Shown: positions 60,318 to 64,000 of the stretch, piece by piece
How positions within the stretch are numbered: position 1 is the first letter of the stretch
Layout of the letters: each line of letters opens with the position of its first letter
NCBI GenBank assembly: GCA_016875195.1
Contig: VGRY01000015.1
Coordinates: 1 to 64,000 of the forward strand
Source: Deltaproteobacteria bacterium
GTDB lineage: Bacteria > Desulfobacterota > BSN033 > UBA1163
Reading direction: 5' to 3'
Length of the DNA stretch: 64,000 bases
Translations under genes and position numbers: made by a program
Notes under the pieces: model-generated
The model's input: the letters and a program-made list of their open reading frames with translations, nothing else
Told to the model about the DNA's origin: nothing
Databases searched by the model: none

Positions 60318-60342
60318 CCTATACAGCAAAGGAAGGGTTGAA

Positions 60343-60720
60343 ATGGAAATCACCGAAGCCAAAAAAATGATAATGATAACCCCTCCTGCAGTCCGAGAGC
60401 CAGCCCCAAAGCCATCGAAGAAGACAGAGCCGCCTTCGGATGAACGGGTGAACGATGATGAGAAGATAACAGAATTTGTTGAAAGGATCGCCGCTGGAAA
60501 AGACAAGGCGGTCCAGGATTTGGTAGAGAACCTGAATCAGTTCATGAAATCGATGCGGTTCAGTCTTCGATTTATCCCGAACATGGAATCAGGGAGGGCT
60601 GTCATCAAGGTATTGAACGGGGATGGAAAGGTTATCCGGCAAATACCTCCAGAGGCCATGATTGCCCTTTCATCACGATTTGGTGCAGATATCGGCCTTT
60701 TGGTGAATATCAAATTGTAA
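60343..60720 (+). CDS. flaG: FlaG protein
   Basis: This 125-residue protein has a disordered Pro/Lys-rich N-terminal part and the FlaG domain at about 55-125 (LVENLNQFMKSMRFSLRFIPNMESGRAVIKVLNGDGKVIRQIPPEAMIALSSR is the family pattern, seen from L57). FlaG proteins lie beside flagellin and affect filament length. GGAAGGG lies upstream of the ATG. It precedes fliD as usual. Confidence 0.92.
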   Translation: MEITEAKKMIMITPPAVREPAPKPSKKTEPPSDERVNDDEKITEFVERIAAGKDKAVQDLVENLNQFMKSMRFSLRFIPNMESGRAVIKVLNGDGKVIRQIPPEAMIALSSRFGADIGLLVNIKL

Positions 60721-60801
60721 AGATCTCCACTGTGTGAAAATCGTTTGCAAACCCAAAGAGAGTTTTTAAATGGAATAGATTTATACGATGAACACTTAGA
60801 C

Positions 60802-60834
60802 CCTTCGCTCCCCTCAAGACAAGGGGAGCGAAGG
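60802..60834 (+). terminator. Strong hairpin between flaG and fliD
   Basis: CCTTCGCTCCCCT (60802-60814) is complementary at all 13 positions to 60822-60834, with a 7-base loop. It is not followed by a T run. It may be a terminator, a transcript-stabilising stem or an attenuator for fliD. Confidence 0.6.
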
Positions 60835-60883
60835 TTGAGACAAGTTATCTCCTACTCGATCTGGTCTTTTTAGAGGAGCATCA

Positions 60884-63271
60884 ATGGCTGGAACCAGCAT
60901 GGTCAGCGGTCTTTCGAGCGGTCTGGACTGGAAGAAAATCATAGATGAGTTGAGAAAAGTCGAGCATAAGAGGATAGACCTGATTGAAGGTCGAAAAAAG
61001 GTCTATCAGGACAGACTCAGCGCCTGGCAGAGCATCAACACCAAGCTGCTCTCCTTAAAGACGGCATCTGGCACTCTCAATCAGACGAGCTTCTTTAACC
61101 TCTATACGACGTCCCTTGCATCAAATACGACCACCGAGGCCGAGGATGTCCTGTCTGCGACTGCAAGTACCGATGCCTCTCCGGGAACCTATAAGATTAT
61201 TGTCACATCTCTGGCCAGCGCCCAGAAGCTCTCTTCCACCAGTTATGCCAGCCAGACCACGTCACTCAGCCTTTCCGGTGATATCATCGTCGGCGGCAGG
61301 ACGGTCAAGATTTCAACAACGGATAGCCTCTCAAGTATTCGTGACAAGATCAATGCCGTGAACACTGGCACGAGCGCCTCACAAGTCACGGCATCCATTG
61401 TCAACTATGGGACGAGCGGTTACCGGCTGATTTTGACGAGCGATGAAGAAGGCTCTGCGGGGATGAGCCTCTTAAATGGAGGGGCTACTGATCTTCTCGG
61501 GTCCCTTGGGTTTGTAGACGCCTCTGCCAAGACGGCCAAAAATACGGTCACGGGCGGCAACAAAAGCGATGCCTTCTCTGCCGCGGATAAGGCAGTGGGA
61601 GGATCCGATCTACTGAACCTCACCAGTCCTCAGAGCGGCGAAGTTACAATTATCATCAATGGCATAAGCAGAACACTTACGACCACCAATACGATCAATC
61701 TGGCTACTAATTCTTTAAATACCATCAGGGATGCCATCAATAACGCCTTCAGCGACGCGGGGTTCACATCTAACCCGGCCTCAGTGGTGAGCGAAACAGT
61801 CGATGGGACGACAAAATACAGGCTTCTCATTGAGGGAAACACCATTACCTATACCGATTCAAACAACGTCCTGGAGACCCTTGGCATTCTAAAAAGAGCA
61901 GGCGTCTCAGATGAGAAGGGAGTGACCGGCGATGTCGCCAATACATCAAGCGGCTCGGCCATCACCTCCTCCACACTTATTAAAAATATCGATGGGTATA
62001 ATGATTATGTTTCAGGGGATACGATCACATTGGGTGGAACCAGCACGACCGGCGCCGCGGTCAGCAATGTGTTCACCATCACCGATGCCACCACGGTCGG
62101 AGATCTCCTGACCGAGATTCAGACGAGATATGGGGAGGTAACAGCCTCTATTACGGCAGACGGGAAGATCCGTGTCGTCGATAATGAAATCTTGGATACG
62201 GATCTGAACGTGACCTTGACGCCCAGCAGATCCAGTCTCAAATTTGACACGGATGCGGGTGGCAGTTTCGGGGCCATCTCTACGATTCGGTCCCGGCAGA
62301 TCCAGGCTGGCGCCAATGCCAATCTCTCCGTGGATGGAGTGACCCTGACACCCTCTACCAATAAGCCGGACGATATCATCACCGGAGTCACCCTCAACCT
62401 GAAAAAAGCGGCCAGCAATACCACGGTTACCCTCACCGTGGGAAGAGATTATGAGGCAGTCAAAACAAAAATTGAAGAGTTTGTGACGGCTTATAATGAT
62501 ACGATGGATGCCATCAATGCCCAATTAGCCTATAATGAGGATACACAGAAAACCGGAGGCCCCCTTTTCGGAGACAGCACCCTACGGACGATCAAATCGA
62601 ATCTCATCAAACTCGTATTGAATAAAGTTTCAGGGGTTTCAGGAAATTTTTCAACCCTCGGGATGGTCGGCATCAGCATGGGGACGGATAGCAAGCTGAC
62701 CATCGATGATGACGACCTCCAGGACTATCTTGAGAGCAACTTTGACGACATCAAAAAGTTGTTCGCCGCCGACTGGTCATCCACCAACAGCAATTTGAGT
62801 TATATCTATCATACCATCGATACGCAGGCAGGCACTTACAACGTTCAGATCACCGGTGTCAGTCCTGTGGGAGGCTATTTTGTGTCACTCGGGGATGCTA
62901 CTGGAAGCAGTGAATATTTGACGGGGATCTCCGGAAATGCCAAAGGCCTTGTGGCTCGTTACTCGGGAACAGCCACAGGGGGAGTGGGCAGTCTTTCGCT
63001 CACCTATGGGGTCGCCGAACTCCTGGATCGTTCCCTCTATTATATAACGGATTCCGTAAGCGGGACGATCACCAATAAAGAGGAGACCATCCAAGACACG
63101 ATTGAGAACTTGGAGGATGATATTACTACAATGGAAGGACGTCTCGACAAGAAATTGGCAGAACTGGAACGCCAGTTTATTGTCATGGAAACAGCACTGA
63201 GCAGACTGCAGAGTCAGACCGGATGGCTCACAGGGCAGATCAATGCCACTTATCGAGGTTGGTGGCGATAA
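60884..63271 (+). CDS. fliD: Filament cap protein FliD (extended)
   Basis: FliD caps the filament tip and inserts flagellin. The 795-residue protein has the family N-terminus (SGLSSGLDWKKIIDELRKVEHKRID) and C-terminal coiled coil (TTMEGRLDKKLAELERQFIVMETALSRLQSQTGWL). It is clearly longer than typical FliD (about 450-680). The extra length is Ser/Thr-rich repetitive beta sequence in the middle (about 200-480), which would be exposed at the tip. GAGGAGCATCA precedes the ATG. Confidence 0.94.
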   Translation: MAGTSMVSGLSSGLDWKKIIDELRKVEHKRIDLIEGRKKVYQDRLSAWQSINTKLLSLKTASGTLNQTSFFNLYTTSLASNTTTEAEDVLSATASTDASPGTYKIIVTSLASAQKLSSTSYASQTTSLSLSGDIIVGGRTVKISTTDSLSSIRDKINAVNTGTSASQVTASIVNYGTSGYRLILTSDEEGSAGMSLLNGGATDLLGSLGFVDASAKTAKNTVTGGNKSDAFSAADKAVGGSDLLNLTSPQSGEVTIIINGISRTLTTTNTINLATNSLNTIRDAINNAFSDAGFTSNPASVVSETVDGTTKYRLLIEGNTITYTDSNNVLETLGILKRAGVSDEKGVTGDVANTSSGSAITSSTLIKNIDGYNDYVSGDTITLGGTSTTGAAVSNVFTITDATTVGDLLTEIQTRYGEVTASITADGKIRVVDNEILDTDLNVTLTPSRSSLKFDTDAGGSFGAISTIRSRQIQAGANANLSVDGVTLTPSTNKPDDIITGVTLNLKKAASNTTVTLTVGRDYEAVKTKIEEFVTAYNDTMDAINAQLAYNEDTQKTGGPLFGDSTLRTIKSNLIKLVLNKVSGVSGNFSTLGMVGISMGTDSKLTIDDDDLQDYLESNFDDIKKLFAADWSSTNSNLSYIYHTIDTQAGTYNVQITGVSPVGGYFVSLGDATGSSEYLTGISGNAKGLVARYSGTATGGVGSLSLTYGVAELLDRSLYYITDSVSGTITNKEETIQDTIENLEDDITTMEGRLDKKLAELERQFIVMETALSRLQSQTGWLTGQINATYRGWWR

Positions 63272-63298
63272 TAAAAATAATGAAGGAGGTTTGAGGGA

Positions 63299-63730
63299 AT
63301 GTACGGGACCCGTTATCAAGTTTATCAGCAGACAGATATTCTGACTGCAGACCCGAAAAGGTTAGTCATGATTTGTTATGAAGAAGCGATCCGCAATTTA
63401 AATATAGCCAAGGCCAAGTACTTATCCAAAGAGTATGAAGCGAAGGGGAAAGCCCTTCAAAAGTCTTTAAACATCATTAGCGAATTGAGGGAAACCCTTG
63501 ACTTCGAAAGGGGGGGCGAGATCGCCAAACACCTGGATAGGCTTTATGGCTTCATGACGCGCCACATTATAGAGGCCGATCAAAGGCGGAATGTGACAGG
63601 CTTTTCTCAGGCCGCCGCAATGATCGAGGAATTGAAATCTGCATGGGAGCAAGCATTTTATGCTCAGCCGGACAACTCACATGAATATCTTTCCCAAAAA
63701 AGAGAGGGGTCTTATCCCTTATCCTTATGA
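63299..63730 (+). CDS. fliS: Flagellin export chaperone FliS
   Basis: FliS binds the flagellin C-terminus and guides it to FlhA. The 143-residue protein has the family start (YQVYQQTDILTADPKRLVMICYEEAIRNL) and helices (AKGKALQKSLNIISELRETLDFERGGEIAKHLDRLYGFM). AAGGAGG lies before the ATG. Its 3' end overlaps a second frame that starts at 63681, which continues beyond the window. Confidence 0.96.
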   Translation: MYGTRYQVYQQTDILTADPKRLVMICYEEAIRNLNIAKAKYLSKEYEAKGKALQKSLNIISELRETLDFERGGEIAKHLDRLYGFMTRHIIEADQRRNVTGFSQAAAMIEELKSAWEQAFYAQPDNSHEYLSQKREGSYPLSL

Positions 63731-63737
63731 AGGCATT

Positions 63738-64000
63738 ATGCCCTTGAGCGGAATGAAAGCGAAAGAATCTCCATTCGATCCAACCCGTCATCCTGAGCCC
63801 ATAGGGTATCTGGAGAGCAAATTACATACTCTGAGAGAATTTTTAGCGATCACGGAATCCCTGAAGACAAAGCTCGATCACCAGGATATGTCCGTAGTCA
63901 TCCGGCTGCTGGATCAGCGCCAGAATTTGATCCACATCATTGACCAGATGGAAAAGGAGGTTCAAGAGATCAGGCCAGGGAATCTTCTCAATAATCAGCA
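63738..64000 (+). CDS. FliT-like chaperone, truncated by window end
   Basis: This open frame has no stop before the window edge. The start is probably ATG 63738 (GAAGG upstream); the frame is open back to ATG 63681 inside fliS. The visible 87 residues contain helices of the FliT/FlgN chaperone kind: YLESKLHTLREFLAITESLKTKL and a later RQNLIHIIDQMEKEVQEI. A FliT-type chaperone for FliD is the usual gene after fliS. Low sequence conservation makes this provisional. Confidence 0.65.
   Translation, partial: MPLSGMKAKESPFDPTRHPEPIGYLESKLHTLREFLAITESLKTKLDHQDMSVVIRLLDQRQNLIHIIDQMEKEVQEIRPGNLLNNQ

Noticed and set aside
60758-60791. Possible sigma-28 promoter upstream of fliD
   Set aside because: GAGAGTTT is acceptable, but no CGATAA-like -10 lies at 11-12 bases.

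Overview
The window is bacterial chromosomal DNA dominated by a flagellar gene cluster of about 60 kb. Gene order, a sigma-54/sigma-28 two-tier promoter set, P- and L-ring genes (a two-membrane cell), the csrA-fliW pair, a FlgM partner protein known from Desulfovibrio, and abundant inverted-repeat elements all suggest a deltaproteobacterial (Desulfobacterota-like) organism. Nitrospirota or NC10 relatives cannot be excluded from sequence alone.

Layout. (1) 1-5.7 kb, left flank: a decayed Obg/DRG-type GTPase, a response regulator with an HD-GYP c-di-GMP phosphodiesterase domain, a small zinc-ribbon protein, a TPR protein behind a sigma-28-like promoter, and a PilZ protein. Two copies of a roughly 165 bp terminal-inverted-repeat element lie here. 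(2) 5.7-9.5 kb: fliK-flgD-flgE from a sigma-54 promoter. (3) 9.75-23 kb: fliL-M-N-O-P-Q-R-flhB-flhA-flhF-flhG-fliA-cheY, from a second sigma-54 promoter, followed by four less familiar genes including a second FliK-like protein and an orphan FlhB-C-terminal protein. (4) 23-31.5 kb: flgF-G-A-H-I-J-N-K-L-csrA-fliW from a third sigma-54 promoter. (5) 31.5-32.3 kb on the minus strand: flgM and its partner, from a sigma-28 promoter. (6) 32.4-59.2 kb: an accessory glycan island, all on the plus strand, mostly with overlapping or closely spaced genes. (7) 59.2-64 kb: fliC-flaG-fliD-fliS and a truncated FliT-like gene.

The glycan island is the most interesting part. It starts with a MerR-type regulator behind tandem sigma-54 and sigma-28 promoters; the sigma-28 -35 element lies inside a hexanucleotide repeat. 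It encodes all the steps from sedoheptulose 7-phosphate to GDP-D-glycero-D-manno-heptose (a GmhB-GmhA fusion, an HddA kinase, an HddC guanylyltransferase) and two sugar-nucleotide SDR enzymes. It then has a DegT-fold protein whose PLP lysine is replaced by histidine and which carries a four-cysteine loop, as in the E1/RfbH 3-dehydrases. Further genes are a DJ-1/PfpI protein, a HAD phosphatase, a two-subunit TPP enzyme with no E2 partner, two B12-type radical SAM proteins, a NUDIX hydrolase, a cupin, a TPR/glycerophosphotransferase-like protein, a Sat-CysC-pyruvate-kinase-like trio and three glycosyltransferase-TPR fusions next to flagellin. My reading is that the island makes a deoxygenated, perhaps carbon-branched and perhaps sulfated heptose-derived sugar and attaches it to flagellin or another surface polymer. 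That reading is inference; the enzyme families are visible in the sequence.

Regulation: sigma-54 sites drive hook/basal-body operons, sigma-28 sites drive flgM, fliC and probably the glycan island and a TPR gene. CsrA-FliW probably controls flagellin translation through a GGA-loop hairpin in the fliC leader. HD-GYP and PilZ genes nearby add c-di-GMP control. No tRNA, rRNA, CRISPR array or transposase was seen.
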